Counted from the stretch's first letter, positions 7,901 through 18,033 are shown. The stretch is 64,000 nucleotides of DNA from Leisingera sp. ANG-M1 (GCF_000813745.1 NZ_JWLC01000013.1:224946-288945); one strand, 5' to 3'. Translations and numbers: made by a program. Notes: generated by a model not told the origin, from the letters alone.

Positions 7901-9307
7901 ATGACAGAAGAAAAATGGGGACAGCTCAGGAACCGGCTGTTGAAGACGGTTGGCCAGAACAATTTCACGACCTGGATTGAGCCCCTGGAATTTGACACTG
8001 TGGACGGCGGGGTCGCCGTCTTCAAAGTGCCGACGAATTTCATGGGAAATTACGTCAGCCAGAATTTTGCAGATCTGATTCTGCATGAACTGACCATGGC
8101 CGGCGAGCCGGTGCAGCGTTTGGCTTTCCGGGTCGCGGCCAACAGCCCGGCACGCCTGGTGCAGCCGGCTGCCGTTGCCGACAGCTATGCCGGGATGGCG
8201 GACGATGCAGAAGTGCTGACCGCCCCGGCGCCGGCTGCGGCGGCAGGCAAGGACACGCTGGAAGCATTGCAAGCGGCACCGCTCGATCCGCGCTTTACCT
8301 TCGACAGCTTTGTGGTCGGCAAGCCGAACGAGCTGGCCCACGCCGCTGCGCGCCGCGTCGGTGAGGGCGGTCCGGTCACTTTCAACCCGCTGGTGCTGTA
8401 TGGCGGCGTTGGCCTGGGTAAAACCCACCTGATGCATGCCATCGCCTGGGAGCTGAAGGAAAAGAACCCAGGCTTGAACGTGCTTTACCTGTCGGCGGAG
8501 CAGTTCATGTACCGCTTTGTGCAGGCCTTGCGCGAGCGCAAGATGATGGACTTCAAGCATCTGTTCCGTTCGGTCGACGTGCTGATGGTGGATGACGTCC
8601 AGTTCATTGCCGGCAAGGATTCGACCCAGGAGGAGTTCTTCCACACGTTCAACGCGCTGGTGGATCAGAACAAACAGATTATCATTTCGGCCGACCGCGC
8701 GCCGGGTGAGATCAAGGACCTGGAAGACCGGGTGAAATCCCGCCTGCAGTGCGGCCTGGTGGTGGATCTGCACCCCACCGACTATGAACTGCGTCTGGGT
8801 ATCCTGCAGACCAAAGTGCAGCAGCAGCGCGAGACTTACCCGGACCTGCGCATCGCCGATGGCGTGCTGGAGTTCCTGGCGCACCGGATCTCGACCAACG
8901 TGCGGGTGCTCGAAGGTGCGCTGACCCGGTTGTTCGCCTTTGCCTCGCTGGTCGGCCGCGAGATTGACATGGATCTGACCCAGGACTGCCTGGCCGACGT
9001 GCTGCGCGCCTCTGAGCGCAAGATCACCGTCGAAGAGATCCAGCGCAAAGTGTCCGAGTATTACAACATCCGCATGTCCGACATCATCGGCCCCAAGCGC
9101 CTGCGTTCCTATGCGCGTCCGCGTCAGGTGGCGATGTATCTGTGCAAGCAGCTGACCAGCCGCAGCCTGCCGGAAATCGGCCGCCGCTTCGGCGGGCGCG
9201 ACCACACCACTGTGATGCACGGCGTCAAGCGCATCGAGGAGCTGAAGCTCACCGATGGGCAGATCGCTGAAGACGTGGAAATGCTGCGCCGGTCTCTGGA
9301 AGCCTGA
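7901..9307 (+). CDS. dnaA: Chromosomal replication initiator DnaA
   Basis: A 468-residue AAA+ initiator that binds DnaA boxes at oriC and melts the origin. Domain I covers about residues 1-80 and a variable, Ala/Pro-rich domain II about 85-130. Domain III carries Walker A GGVGLGKTH (168-176) and Walker B VLMVDDVQF (227-235). Domain IV ends with the DnaA-box-binding signature GGRDHTTVMHG. I prefer the ATG at 7901, preceded by GAGG 6 bases away, because homologues begin at this point. An in-frame GTG at 7889 preceded by GGGGA is an alternative adding four residues. Confidence 0.97.
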   Translation: MTEEKWGQLRNRLLKTVGQNNFTTWIEPLEFDTVDGGVAVFKVPTNFMGNYVSQNFADLILHELTMAGEPVQRLAFRVAANSPARLVQPAAVADSYAGMADDAEVLTAPAPAAAAGKDTLEALQAAPLDPRFTFDSFVVGKPNELAHAAARRVGEGGPVTFNPLVLYGGVGLGKTHLMHAIAWELKEKNPGLNVLYLSAEQFMYRFVQALRERKMMDFKHLFRSVDVLMVDDVQFIAGKDSTQEEFFHTFNALVDQNKQIIISADRAPGEIKDLEDRVKSRLQCGLVVDLHPTDYELRLGILQTKVQQQRETYPDLRIADGVLEFLAHRISTNVRVLEGALTRLFAFASLVGREIDMDLTQDCLADVLRASERKITVEEIQRKVSEYYNIRMSDIIGPKRLRSYARPRQVAMYLCKQLTSRSLPEIGRRFGGRDHTTVMHGVKRIEELKLTDGQIAEDVEMLRRSLEA

Positions 9308-9336
9308 CGCACATCCACACCCCAAAACACCACTTG

Positions 9337-9365
9337 CGGCTCCGGTTTCCGGGGCCGTTTTTTTT
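9337..9365 (+). terminator. dnaA intrinsic terminator
   Basis: The stem CGGCTCCGG/CCGGGGCCG (9337-9345 and 9349-9357, one T-G wobble) with a TTT loop is followed by eight T residues. It lies 30 bases after the dnaA stop. Confidence 0.9.
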
Positions 9366-9472
9366 GTTTGTAAGCCAGCACCCATAACGCGGCTGAATGC
9401 CTGGTATCACAGAAAACGAAGTTTCAAGGCGTTCAAAACCGGTCATAACTGCACCCTGCACAGGAGCGCGGC

Positions 9473-10375
9473 ATGACTCAGCAAACCCCTGAAAACACGG
9501 ATACCCCCCGCGGGCTGGCTTTTGCCATTACCGCCTATCTGCTGTGGGGCTTCCTGCCGCTCTACATGAAGGCGCTCTCGCACATCCCTGCGGCCGAAGT
9601 TGTCGCCCACCGGGTGATCTGGTCGGTGCCGGTGGCGGGGGCATTGTTGATCATCCTGCGCCGCACCAAGGATTTGCAGGCGGCGCTGAAGAACCCGCGG
9701 ATGCTGGGCATGGCCTGCATCACCGCAGCGCTGATCTCCATCAACTGGGGGATCTATGTCTGGTCCATCGCTGCAGGACGTGCGCTGGATGCGGCGCTGG
9801 GATACTACATCAACCCGCTGTTCAGCATTGCTCTGGGTGCCCTGCTGCTGCGCGAGCCGCTCAGCAAGGCGCAGCTGGCAGCTGTTGCCATGGCCGCTGC
9901 CGCGGTGGTTGTGCTGACGCTGGAGGCGGGCCGGGTGCCCTGGGTTGCGGTCAGTCTGACCCTGACTTGGGGATTCTATGCATTCTTCAAGAAATCCCTG
10001 CCGATCGGCCCCAACCAGGGCTTCCTGCTGGAGGTGCTGATTCTTCTGCCGCCCGCGCTCGGTTACTTTGGGTATCTTACTGTCACCGGCAGCAGCAATA
10101 TCGGCGCCTCTCTCTCCGATACCGCGCTCCTCCTGGGCTGCGGCGTAGTTACCGCGGTTCCGTTGATCGTCTATGCGAACGGGGCAAAGCTGGTGCGGCT
10201 GTCGACGATGGGAATCCTGCAATATATCGCGCCGACAATGATCATGCTGGCGGCGGTGCTGCTGTTTGGCGAGGAATTCGGCCGCGCCCGGATGATCGCC
10301 TTCCCGATGATCTGGGCCGCACTGATTATCTACACCGTGCCGATGGTGCGGCAGATGCGAAAACGGCCGGGTTAG
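9473..10375 (+). CDS. rarD: EamA-family transporter RarD
   Basis: A 300-residue integral membrane protein with about ten hydrophobic segments from two EamA repeats. The N-terminal AYLLWGFLPLYMKAL and EVVAHRVIWSVP motifs match the RarD subgroup, named after an E. coli chloramphenicol-sensitivity gene. The true substrate is not known for most members, so export of a small metabolite is the safest statement. It converges with the next gene, their stops being only 7 bases apart. Confidence 0.88.
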   Translation: MTQQTPENTDTPRGLAFAITAYLLWGFLPLYMKALSHIPAAEVVAHRVIWSVPVAGALLIILRRTKDLQAALKNPRMLGMACITAALISINWGIYVWSIAAGRALDAALGYYINPLFSIALGALLLREPLSKAQLAAVAMAAAAVVVLTLEAGRVPWVAVSLTLTWGFYAFFKKSLPIGPNQGFLLEVLILLPPALGYFGYLTVTGSSNIGASLSDTALLLGCGVVTAVPLIVYANGAKLVRLSTMGILQYIAPTMIMLAAVLLFGEEFGRARMIAFPMIWAALIIYTVPMVRQMRKRPG

Positions 10376-10382
10376 AGCCTGG

Positions 10383-11132
10383 TTACTCGCCCGCAGGCGC
10401 GTCTTCGACCACACCCACAACCGGCCCCATCATGAAACCGGCATCGCTGCGTCCCAGCTGCGGCGCGTGCAGGCGCGAGATGTTACCGTCGAAATACAGC
10501 GCATTGGGCAGCTTCAGGTGATCCCGGAACAGGCTGCCGAACTGGTGGAATGTCACCGCATTGCGCGAGATGGCAAAGACAACCCGGCTTCCATCCGCCG
10601 AGGTGCCGACGCCGTTCCTCACGTAATAGCTGTCCGAATCGGGCAGGAACCGCGGGTGCAATTCGCCGTCGATCACCAGCATCGGGCCCGACTGGGTGGC
10701 ATGGGCGCAGGCCGGGTTGTTTTTTTCAAAAGCCAGGGTCTCGAACACATCAGCCCGGCCTTCACGGATGCAGAAGACCCCGTTGGGCAGCAGCCCGAAG
10801 TTGCCGGGACCCGCATTGGTCACCAGCCGCATTTCCTGATCGCCGTCTTCGACATAGAGGCCGACCGGTGAGCGGTCAGCATGGTACATCCCGGCATTGG
10901 TGGCAAAGGCCAGCGCCTTGCCGTCCGCTGCCAATGCTTCGCCCAAGGTCGAAAAATGCCCGTAGACCTGCCCCTCGCCATCGCGCAGGAACAGCCGCAA
11001 CTGCTCCTTGGACGCGTCCACCTCGCAAATCGAGTAGCGGTTGCCTGCATAGGCCACATCGCTGCAGTCTACCGCACCAGCCGCCGGAGCGGCCCACAGT
11101 GCGGCCAGCAGCAAGGCGGCCCGGCGGATCAC
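10383..11132 (-). CDS. Phosphodiester glycosidase family protein (DUF2233)
   Basis: A 249-residue exported protein with a signal peptide (about residues 1-19, ending PAAGA). The rest matches the DUF2233/NAGPA-type fold by its motifs [26 protein letters not shown] and FDGNIS. Related eukaryotic enzymes cleave N-acetylglucosamine-1-phosphodiesters; bacterial members are mostly uncharacterised. Its start overlaps the rbfA stop by four bases (ATGA), so it is co-translated with a ribosome maturation factor although the functions look unrelated. The substrate is unknown. Confidence 0.82.
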   Translation of the reverse strand: MIRRAALLLAALWAAPAAGAVDCSDVAYAGNRYSICEVDASKEQLRLFLRDGEGQVYGHFSTLGEALAADGKALAFATNAGMYHADRSPVGLYVEDGDQEMRLVTNAGPGNFGLLPNGVFCIREGRADVFETLAFEKNNPACAHATQSGPMLVIDGELHPRFLPDSDSYYVRNGVGTSADGSRVVFAISRNAVTFHQFGSLFRDHLKLPNALYFDGNISRLHAPQLGRSDAGFMMGPVVGVVEDAPAGE

Positions 11133-11524
11133 TCTTCCACGTCGCGGCGCACCGCGTCCTGGGACAGCATCCGGCGGGTGTCGTCCATCTGGTCAAAGGT
11201 CTCGTCCAGCCGGAAGCGCAGATCGGGGGTGAACTTCAGCCCCAGCTTCTTGCCGACACTGCGGCGCAGTTCAGCCTTGTTGCGGGCCAGCAGTTTCAGC
11301 ACATCCTCCTGACCCTTGCCGCCCAGCGGCAGCACAAAGGCGGTGGCGATTTTCAGATCGGGAGAGGTGCGCACCTCGCCCACGGTGATCGACATGCGGT
11401 TCAGGTCCGGGTCATGTACATCGCCGCGCGCCAGCACCTCGGAGAGAGTGCGGCGGATCAGTTCGCCGACGCGAAGCTGGCGCTGGGAAGGCCCGGGGCC
11501 GTCGTGGAATTTATTCTTAGCCAT
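11129..11524 (-). CDS. rbfA: 30S ribosome-binding factor RbfA
   Basis: A 131-residue single KH-like domain protein that aids late 16S rRNA maturation. The N-terminal [19 protein letters not shown] and the C-terminal [19 protein letters not shown] are family hallmarks. It is divergent from dapB, with 86 bases between the starts. In many bacteria rbfA lies next to truB, rpsO and pnp; here those genes are all in the window but each is 10-26 kb away. Confidence 0.95.
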   Translation of the reverse strand: MAKNKFHDGPGPSQRQLRVGELIRRTLSEVLARGDVHDPDLNRMSITVGEVRTSPDLKIATAFVLPLGGKGQEDVLKLLARNKAELRRSVGKKLGLKFTPDLRFRLDETFDQMDDTRRMLSQDAVRRDVEE

Positions 11525-11610
11525 ATTCTCGATCTATGCCGGATCGCAGCCTTTGCCAAGCGCTGCCCGGCACTGTAGGACAAATCCAGCTTGAACAAGG
11601 GAATTGGCCA

Positions 11611-12420
11611 ATGACTCATAAACCAGGGATCGTGATCACCGGCGCTTCGGGCCGTATGGGGCAGATGCTGATCAAGACGGTGCTGGAAAGCGATAAGGCC
11701 ACGCTGGCAGGCGCGGTTGAGCGCGAGGGCCACGATTGGGTTGGCCGCGACGTGGGCGAAGCAATGGGCGGCGCGCCGGTTGGTGTCACCGTGACCGCGG
11801 ATGCGCTGGAGGCGTTCTCCAAGGCGCAGGCGGTGATCGACTTCACCGCGCCTGAGGCAACCCTGGCATTTTCCAAGCTCGCAGCCCAGGCCCGCGCGGT
11901 GCATGTGATCGGTACGACCGGCATGAGTGATGAGCAGATTGCCCAGCTGGAGCCGGCCTCCCGCCACGCGGTGATCGTGCGCGCGGGCAATATGAGCCTG
12001 GGTGTCAATCTGCTGACCCAACTGACCAAGAAGGTCGCTGCGGCGCTGGATGAAGACTTCGACATTGAAGTGATCGAAGCGCATCACCACCACAAGGTGG
12101 ACGCGCCTTCCGGCACCGCTCTGATGCTGGGCGAGGCTGCCGCCGAGGGCCGCGGTGTCAAACTGGCGGATGTGCGCGATTCCGGCCGCGATGGGATCAC
12201 TGGCGCCCGCAAGCGCGGCGACATCGGCTTCACCGCCATCCGCGGCGGTGACATCGTAGGGGAGCATGACGTGCTGTTTGCCGCGGCTGGCGAGCGCATT
12301 GTGCTGCGCCACCTGGCCACCGACCGCGCCATATTTGCCCGCGGCGCGCTGAAAGCGGCGCTCTGGGGCCAGGACAAGGGCCCGGGCCAGTACGATATGG
12401 TGGATGTGCTGGGACTCTGA
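11611..12420 (+). CDS. dapB: 4-hydroxy-tetrahydrodipicolinate reductase
   Basis: A 269-residue NAD(P)H-dependent reductase of the diaminopimelate/lysine pathway. The nucleotide-binding GASGRMGQ (residues about 10-17) and the catalytic block [15 protein letters not shown] are intact. The start at 11611 ([14 protein letters not shown]) is chosen to match the family; an upstream in-frame ATG would add 25 unrelated residues. It is divergent from rbfA. The cell also has a saccharopine lysine-degradation cluster at 47.6-50 kb, so both synthesis and breakdown of lysine are encoded here. Confidence 0.97.
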   Translation: MTHKPGIVITGASGRMGQMLIKTVLESDKATLAGAVEREGHDWVGRDVGEAMGGAPVGVTVTADALEAFSKAQAVIDFTAPEATLAFSKLAAQARAVHVIGTTGMSDEQIAQLEPASRHAVIVRAGNMSLGVNLLTQLTKKVAAALDEDFDIEVIEAHHHHKVDAPSGTALMLGEAAAEGRGVKLADVRDSGRDGITGARKRGDIGFTAIRGGDIVGEHDVLFAAAGERIVLRHLATDRAIFARGALKAALWGQDKGPGQYDMVDVLGL

Positions 12421-12442
12421 GCGCAAATATGCGGCCCTAACG

Positions 12443-12535
12443 GGCAGCTGCCTCTGGCAGGAGTATTTGTGCAAAAGAGAAGCCCCCAGCACTTCTTCTT
12501 TGAAGCAAGTACTCCGGGGGTGCGGGGGCTGGCCC
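12443..12535. repeat. Dispersed intergenic repeat, copies B1 and B2 (inverted pair)
   Basis: Between the convergent dapB and DUF1674 genes, a forward copy of the repeat core (CAGGAGTATTTGTGC followed by AAAAGAGAAG, 12458-12482) faces a reverse copy (CTTCTTCTTTGAAGC then AAGTACTCCGGGGG, 12492-12520). Outer arms AGCCCCC and GGGGGCT can pair. The arrangement could serve as a bidirectional terminator. The core resembles the copies at 2733-2815 and 47525-47575. Confidence 0.5.
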
Positions 12536-12546
12536 TCGCGCGGGTC

Positions 12547-12738
12547 TCAGAAATCGACGGCGATGCCCTTTTTTTCCCAGTCGCCATAGCGCGCAGGGTC
12601 GGGGCCGTCACGTCCGCCCAGCTCCTTGGGGCGCGGCTCTTGCGCTTCCGCAACCTTGCGGCGTTCCTCGGCTTCGGCCAAGGCGCGCAGGGCAGCGGGT
12701 GGCAGATCTTTGTTTTCGGGCGCAGTCTCTTCGCTCAT
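12547..12738 (-). CDS. DUF1674 / SDHAF4-like small protein
   Basis: A 63-residue protein whose C-terminus GGRDGPDPARYGDWEKKGIAVDF carries the DUF1674 signature. In eukaryotes the same domain (SDHAF4/Sdh8) assists assembly of flavinylated succinate dehydrogenase; the bacterial role is presumed similar but untested here. The N-terminal half is charged and probably flexible. The start at 12738 gives the family-length protein; the frame stays open much further upstream only because of high GC. It is divergent from rsmB with 78 bases between. Confidence 0.85.
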   Translation of the reverse strand: MSEETAPENKDLPPAALRALAEAEERRKVAEAQEPRPKELGGRDGPDPARYGDWEKKGIAVDF

Positions 12739-12816
12739 CGCGGGTTCCTTTATGCTCGCGCCATGATATACGCCCCTGTCCGGCGCAAACAACCCAAGCG
12801 CCCTAGGAGTTTCCAG

Positions 12817-14079
12817 ATGTCCGATGCCAATCACGCCCGCTGCACCGCTGTCTACCTGCTGGATCAGGTTCTGGGAGAGGGGCGGCTTCTGGCGGAATGC
12901 TATGCCGCGGGTGCGCTTGAAAAACTGGCACCTGAGGAGCGGGCACGGGCGCAGCGGCTGGCGGTGGAAACCCTGCGCGGGCTGGAGCGGGCTGACCGGA
13001 TCCTGAAGAAGCACCTGAAGAAGACACCGCCGCTGATGGTGATGAACGCGCTGCGGCTGGGCACGGTGGAGCTGTGCGCAGGCGGTGCCGCGCATGGGGT
13101 TGTGAATGCGATGGTGGCAATTGTCTCCAAGCACCGCCGTCACGGGCAGCTCAAAGGGCTGGTCAATGCGGTGCTGCGCAAGGTGGCGGACGAAGGCCCG
13201 GCAGAATGGGCCAAGCTGCGCACCCCGCGGCTGCCGAACTGGCTGCGCAAACCGCTGGTGCAGGCCTGGAGCGCGGAGGCGATGCTGGGCATTGAAGCTG
13301 CGCATTTTGCAGGCGCCCCGCTGGATGTGACCGGCAAGCCGGGCGCCGATCTCTCCGCTTTGGGCGGAGAGGGGCTGCCATCGGGCTCAGTGCGGATTGC
13401 CAGTGCGGGCCAGGTCTCGGCTCTGCCGGGCTATGACGCGGGGGATTGGTGGGTTCAAGACGCTGCTGCAGCGATGCCGGCCCGTATTCTGAATGCGCAG
13501 GCAGGAGAAAATGTTCTGGAGCTTTGCGCCGCGCCGGGCGGCAAGACTATGCAGATGGCCGCCGCAGGTGCGAAAGTGACGGCAGTGGATGCGTCAGAGC
13601 CGCGGATGGCACGCCTCAGGGAGAACCTTGCCCGAACCGGTCTGGAAGCGAAGCTTGTCGTAGGCGACGCGCAGGAGCAAGACGGCCTATATGACGCCGT
13701 GCTGCTGGATGCGCCCTGTTCCGCCACCGGCACCATCCGCCGCCATCCGGATCTGCCGCAGGCCAAGGACGGAAGCGAGTTTGGCCAGCTGATCGAGCTG
13801 CAGGCACAGATGCTGGCACATGCCTGGAGTCTGGTGAAGCCTGGCGGGCGGCTGATGTTCTGCACCTGCTCGCTGCTGCCGGATGAGGGTGAATGCCAGG
13901 TGGAAGAAGCACTTGAGATGTTCGAGGACATGGCGGCTGACCGCGATGCGCTGCAGATCGCAGGTGTGGAGCCGGAGTGGATCACCGAAGAAGGCGGGCT
14001 GCGGCTGCGTCCCGATTACTGGGCGGATCGCGGCGGCATGGACGGCTTCTACATGGCTCTTCTGCGCAAATCCGCGTGA
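12817..14079 (+). CDS. rsmB: 16S rRNA (cytosine-C5)-methyltransferase RsmB-type
   Basis: A 420-residue protein with an N-terminal NusB-like RNA-binding domain (about residues 1-140) and a C-terminal Rossmann methyltransferase. The SAM-binding ELCAAPGGKTMQMA, the DAPCSATGTIRRHPD motif and the CTCSLLPDEGE motif supply the two cysteines of RNA m5C methyltransferases. The family usually modifies C967 of 16S rRNA. The start follows AGGAG (12805-12809); longer in-frame extensions overlap the divergent DUF1674 gene and are rejected. Confidence 0.93.
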   Translation: MSDANHARCTAVYLLDQVLGEGRLLAECYAAGALEKLAPEERARAQRLAVETLRGLERADRILKKHLKKTPPLMVMNALRLGTVELCAGGAAHGVVNAMVAIVSKHRRHGQLKGLVNAVLRKVADEGPAEWAKLRTPRLPNWLRKPLVQAWSAEAMLGIEAAHFAGAPLDVTGKPGADLSALGGEGLPSGSVRIASAGQVSALPGYDAGDWWVQDAAAAMPARILNAQAGENVLELCAAPGGKTMQMAAAGAKVTAVDASEPRMARLRENLARTGLEAKLVVGDAQEQDGLYDAVLLDAPCSATGTIRRHPDLPQAKDGSEFGQLIELQAQMLAHAWSLVKPGGRLMFCTCSLLPDEGECQVEEALEMFEDMAADRDALQIAGVEPEWITEEGGLRLRPDYWADRGGMDGFYMALLRKSA

Positions 14080-14179
14080 CCCCGGGGCGCCTCCGGCATT
14101 CGCCGGTGACTTGCGCTGCACCCCGCGTTATGCTCGCGCCAAAACGCCCTGGTAACCCCCCGGCGCGAGGCAGAAGAGC

Positions 14180-15922
14180 ATGTCCACTTACGACAGAATG
14201 GCAAGCCGCGGCACCCGGCTGCTGAACCGGTATTATGCCTGGCGGGCACGCAGCCAGCCGGCCGCGACCGGCTTTGTGTCGCAGCCCGAACCGCGCACCA
14301 TCGGCAGCTTTGCCCGCGGGCGGCAGCTGGTGGCGGGCAATCTTTTGTTTGCGGGCTACCTGGTCGAATCGCCTGACACCGGTTTGTGGGAAGTTACCGC
14401 CCCGGATGCAGCCTTTGATGCAGAGCGGCACGGGTTTGCTTGGCTTGACGATCTGGCTGCGGTGGGTGATTTCAAGGCCCGCGCCAAGGCGCAGCGCTGG
14501 GTTTGGGGCTGGATTGCGCAGCATGGCCGCGGCGGCGGGCTGGCTTGGCTGCCGGATCTGACTGGGCGGCGGGTGATCCGTTGGATCAACCATGCGCTGT
14601 TCCTGCTCAGCGGCAAGGAGCAGGAGGAGACCGAAGCTTTCTATGGATCCCTGGCGCGCCAGACCTGGTACCTTTCCCAGCGCTGGCAAGGCGCTGCCCC
14701 GGGGTTGCCCCGGTTCGAGGCCCTGTGCGGATTGATTTATGCGGGCCTTGCCTTGCAGGGGCGCGAGGAACTGGCGGACCCGGCGGTCAAGGCGCTGGCG
14801 GCGGAATGCGTGTCTCAGATTGATGAGCAAGGCGGTCTCCCGACCCGCAACCCGGAAGAGCTGCTGGAGGTCTTCACCTTGCTGACCTGGGCCGCGGCGG
14901 CCCTGCATGAGGCCGGGCGCGCCGTGCCACCCGCCCATTCAGCGGCTATCGAGCGGATTGCTCCCACCTTGCGGACCCTGCGTCACTGCGATGGCGGGCT
15001 GGCGCGGTTCCACGGTGGCGGCCGCGGCTTGGAAGGGCGGCTCGATCATGCCCTGGCCGCCAGCCATGTGGCAGAGCGCCATGCCGACGGGCTGGCCATG
15101 GGTTTTGCCCGGCTGTCGGCACGGCGCACTTCGGTGATTGTCGATGCCTCGCCGCCGCCAAAGGGCAAGGCTTCGAACTACGGCCACGCCTCGACCATGG
15201 CGTTCGAGCTCACCTCAGGGCGGCGGCCGTTGATCGTGAACTGTGGTTCGGGTGAGTGTTTCGGCGTTGAGTGGCGCCGGGCAGGGCGGGCCACCCCTTC
15301 GCATACCACCCTGTGCATAGAGGGCCATTCCAGCGCCCGGCTGGCGCCGCCGCACAAGACCACCGGCCATGAAGAGCTGATCGAGGCGCCGGATGAGGTG
15401 CCGTTGGAAGTCAGCGATCTAGCCAACGGCTACCGGTTTCAGGGCGGCCACAATGGCTATGCTGCGCATTTCGGCCTGACCCATGCGCGTACGCTGGACC
15501 TGTCATTTGACGGGAGAGCCTTGAGCGGCGAGGATATGCTGGTGGCGCTGGATGACGCTGCCAAACGCCGGTTTGCAAAGGTTTGCAGCACAAGTCCGGA
15601 CAATAGCATCGGCTTTGATATCCGCCTGCATCTGCACCCCGAGGTGGACACAGCCCTTGACTTGGGCGGCGCGGCAGTATCCATGGCGCTCAAGAGCGGG
15701 GAAATCTGGGTTTTCCGTCATGACGGTTCCTGCAAACTGTCGCTGGAGCCGAGCGTTTACCTGGAAAAGACCCGGCTAAAGCCGCGTGCGGCGAAACAGA
15801 TCGTTTTATCCGGGCGGGCGATGGAGTATGCCACCCGCGTCCGGTGGACGCTCAGCAAGGCGCAGGAGACTGCCATTGCCGTGCGAGACCTGAACCGGGA
15901 CGAACCCGAGACGTTTGACTGA
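14180..15922 (+). CDS. Heparinase II/III family protein
   Basis: A 580-residue protein with an N-terminal alpha-toroid-like region (about residues 60-300, rich in Trp and Leu) and a C-terminal heparinase II/III beta-sandwich domain (about 320-560) including SNYGHASTMAFELTSGRRPLIVNCGSGE. Homologues are polysaccharide lyases or related proteins; many roseobacters carry this gene between rsmB and purH. No clear signal peptide is seen, so export for polysaccharide breakdown is uncertain. It lies 100 bases after rsmB and 24 bases before purH and may be co-transcribed with them. Confidence 0.85.
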   Translation: MSTYDRMASRGTRLLNRYYAWRARSQPAATGFVSQPEPRTIGSFARGRQLVAGNLLFAGYLVESPDTGLWEVTAPDAAFDAERHGFAWLDDLAAVGDFKARAKAQRWVWGWIAQHGRGGGLAWLPDLTGRRVIRWINHALFLLSGKEQEETEAFYGSLARQTWYLSQRWQGAAPGLPRFEALCGLIYAGLALQGREELADPAVKALAAECVSQIDEQGGLPTRNPEELLEVFTLLTWAAAALHEAGRAVPPAHSAAIERIAPTLRTLRHCDGGLARFHGGGRGLEGRLDHALAASHVAERHADGLAMGFARLSARRTSVIVDASPPPKGKASNYGHASTMAFELTSGRRPLIVNCGSGECFGVEWRRAGRATPSHTTLCIEGHSSARLAPPHKTTGHEELIEAPDEVPLEVSDLANGYRFQGGHNGYAAHFGLTHARTLDLSFDGRALSGEDMLVALDDAAKRRFAKVCSTSPDNSIGFDIRLHLHPEVDTALDLGGAAVSMALKSGEIWVFRHDGSCKLSLEPSVYLEKTRLKPRAAKQIVLSGRAMEYATRVRWTLSKAQETAIAVRDLNRDEPETFD

Positions 15923-15946
15923 GCCTTTAAAAGGACCTGCCCTGCC

Positions 15947-17536
15947 ATGACCGACCTTCACCCCGTACGCCGTGCGCTGCTTTCCGTATCCGACAAGACC
16001 GGCCTGATTGAGCTGGGCAAGGCGCTGGATGCGCGTGGTGTTGAACTGCTGTCGACCGGCGGGTCCGCGAAGGCGCTGCGCGACGCTGGGCTGACAGTCA
16101 AGGACGTGTCGGAAGTGACCGGTTTCCCGGAAATGATGGATGGCCGGGTGAAAACCCTGCACCCGATGGTGCATGGCGGCTTGCTGGCGCTGCGCGACAA
16201 TGACACCCATGTGGCCGCGATGGACGAGCACGGCATTGGCGCCATCGACCTCTTGGTGGTGAACCTCTACCCGTTTGAGGCGGCGCTGGCACGCGGTGCG
16301 GATTATGACGAGATGATCGAGAACATCGACATCGGCGGCCCGGCGATGATCCGCGCGGCCTCTAAAAACCACCTGTTCGTGAACGTGGTCACCGATGTGC
16401 AGGACTATGACGCGCTGCTGGCTGAGCTGGACGCCAACGACGGCCAGACCTCCTACGCCTTCCGCCAGCGCCTGTCGCAGACGGCTTATGCCCGCACCGC
16501 CGCCTATGACGCCGCGGTGTCGAACTGGATGGCCACCGCGATCGAAGAGAAAACTCCGCGCCGCCGTGCCTTTGCCGGTGAGCTGAAGCAGACCCTGCGC
16601 TATGGCGAGAACAGCCACCAGGAAGCGGCCTTCTACACCGATGGCTCGAACCGTCCCGGCGTGGCCACCGCGGTGCAGCTGCAGGGCAAGGAACTGAGCT
16701 ATAACAACATCAACGATACCGACGCAGCCTATGAGCTGGTGGCGGAGTTCGATCCGGCCGACAGCGCCGCCGTGGCGATCATCAAGCACGCCAATCCCTG
16801 CGGCGTGGCCAAGGGCGCGACCCTGGCCGAAGCCTACCAGAAGGCGTTCGACTGCGACCGCACTTCGGCCTTTGGCGGCATCGTGGCGCTGAACCAGCCG
16901 CTGGACGCGGAGACCGCCAAGAAGATCACCGAGATCTTCACGGAAGTGGTGATTGCGCCTGGTGCGTCGGATGAGGCGAAGGAGATCTTTGCCGCCAAGA
17001 AAAACCTGCGTCTGCTGCTGACCGACGGCCTGCCGGACCCGCGCAAGCCCATCACCGCATATAAGCAGGTAGCCGGCGGTGTGCTGGTGCAGGACAAGGA
17101 CGTTGGCTACGTCGGCATGGAAGACCTGAAAGTGGTGACCGAGAAAGCTCCGACCGAGGCCCAGATGCAGGACCTGCTGTTTGCCTGGAAAGTCGCTAAG
17201 CACGTTAAGTCCAACGCGATTGTTTATGTGAAGGACAACGCCACTGTCGGTGTCGGCGCCGGTCAGATGAGCCGACTGGACAGTGCCAATGTGGCGGCTG
17301 CCAAAGCGGGCCGCATGGCGGCTGAGCTGGGTCTGGAAGAAAGCCTCGCCAAGGGCTGCGCCGTGGCGTCTGATGCATTCTTCCCCTTTGCTGACGGCCT
17401 GCTCGAAGCGGCCGCGGCGGGCGGTGCCTGCGTGATTCAGCCGGGCGGTTCGATGCGCGATGACGAGGTGATCAAGGCGGCCAACGAAAAAGGCCTGGCC
17501 ATGGTCTTCACCGGCATGCGCCACTTCCGCCACTAA
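15947..17536 (+). CDS. purH: Bifunctional AICAR transformylase/IMP cyclohydrolase
   Basis: A 529-residue enzyme that performs the last two steps of de novo IMP synthesis. The N-terminal MGS-like cyclohydrolase domain (about residues 1-150) shows [21 protein letters not shown] and [13 protein letters not shown]. The transformylase domain carries [11 protein letters not shown], the catalytic KHANPCG and [11 protein letters not shown]. The C-terminus [12 protein letters not shown] is typical. A 14-base gap separates it from lspA, suggesting co-transcription of purH, lspA and the lipoprotein gene. Confidence 0.98.
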   Translation: MTDLHPVRRALLSVSDKTGLIELGKALDARGVELLSTGGSAKALRDAGLTVKDVSEVTGFPEMMDGRVKTLHPMVHGGLLALRDNDTHVAAMDEHGIGAIDLLVVNLYPFEAALARGADYDEMIENIDIGGPAMIRAASKNHLFVNVVTDVQDYDALLAELDANDGQTSYAFRQRLSQTAYARTAAYDAAVSNWMATAIEEKTPRRRAFAGELKQTLRYGENSHQEAAFYTDGSNRPGVATAVQLQGKELSYNNINDTDAAYELVAEFDPADSAAVAIIKHANPCGVAKGATLAEAYQKAFDCDRTSAFGGIVALNQPLDAETAKKITEIFTEVVIAPGASDEAKEIFAAKKNLRLLLTDGLPDPRKPITAYKQVAGGVLVQDKDVGYVGMEDLKVVTEKAPTEAQMQDLLFAWKVAKHVKSNAIVYVKDNATVGVGAGQMSRLDSANVAAAKAGRMAAELGLEESLAKGCAVASDAFFPFADGLLEAAAAGGACVIQPGGSMRDDEVIKAANEKGLAMVFTGMRHFRH

Positions 17537-17550
17537 GCAGAGCAAAGCAA

Positions 17551-18033
17551 ATGGCAGCACGTTGGATGATCTGGGGCGCGGCCCTGTCTTTGCTGGCCGA
17601 TCAGGCCAGCAAATACTGGGTGATCCATGTGATGGGGCTGGACCAGCGCCACCGGATCGACGTGCTGCCGCCGTTCCTCAATTTCCGCTACGGCGAGAAC
17701 ACCGGCATCAACTTCGGCCTGTTCGGCGGCGGTGATGAGGCCTCGCGCTGGATCCTGATTACCCTGTCGGTGGTGATCTGCGCCGTGCTGGCAGTTTGGG
17801 TCAGCCGCGGCCAGAACAAGTTTTGGGGCATGCAGCTGTCGGCCGGCTTGGTAATCGGCGGCGCGCTCGGCAATGTGGCCGACCGGCTGCTCTATGGCTA
17901 TGTGCTTGATTTTCTGAATACCTCTTGCTGCGGTATTCGGAACCCGTTTGTGTTCAATGTCGCTGACATCTTTATCTTCGCGGGCGCTGCGGGGCTGATT
18001 TTCTTTGACGGGCGGCGTAAAAAGCCTGCGTAG
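17551..18033 (+). CDS. lspA: Lipoprotein signal peptidase (signal peptidase II)
   Basis: A 160-residue inner-membrane aspartic peptidase that removes signal peptides from prolipoproteins. Four hydrophobic segments are visible. The catalytic aspartates are Asp120 (GYVLDF) and Asp139 (FNVADI), and the conserved GALGNVADR and FGLF motifs are present. It is immediately followed by a gene for a lipoprotein, its own substrate class. Confidence 0.96.
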   Translation: MAARWMIWGAALSLLADQASKYWVIHVMGLDQRHRIDVLPPFLNFRYGENTGINFGLFGGGDEASRWILITLSVVICAVLAVWVSRGQNKFWGMQLSAGLVIGGALGNVADRLLYGYVLDFLNTSCCGIRNPFVFNVADIFIFAGAAGLIFFDGRRKKPA

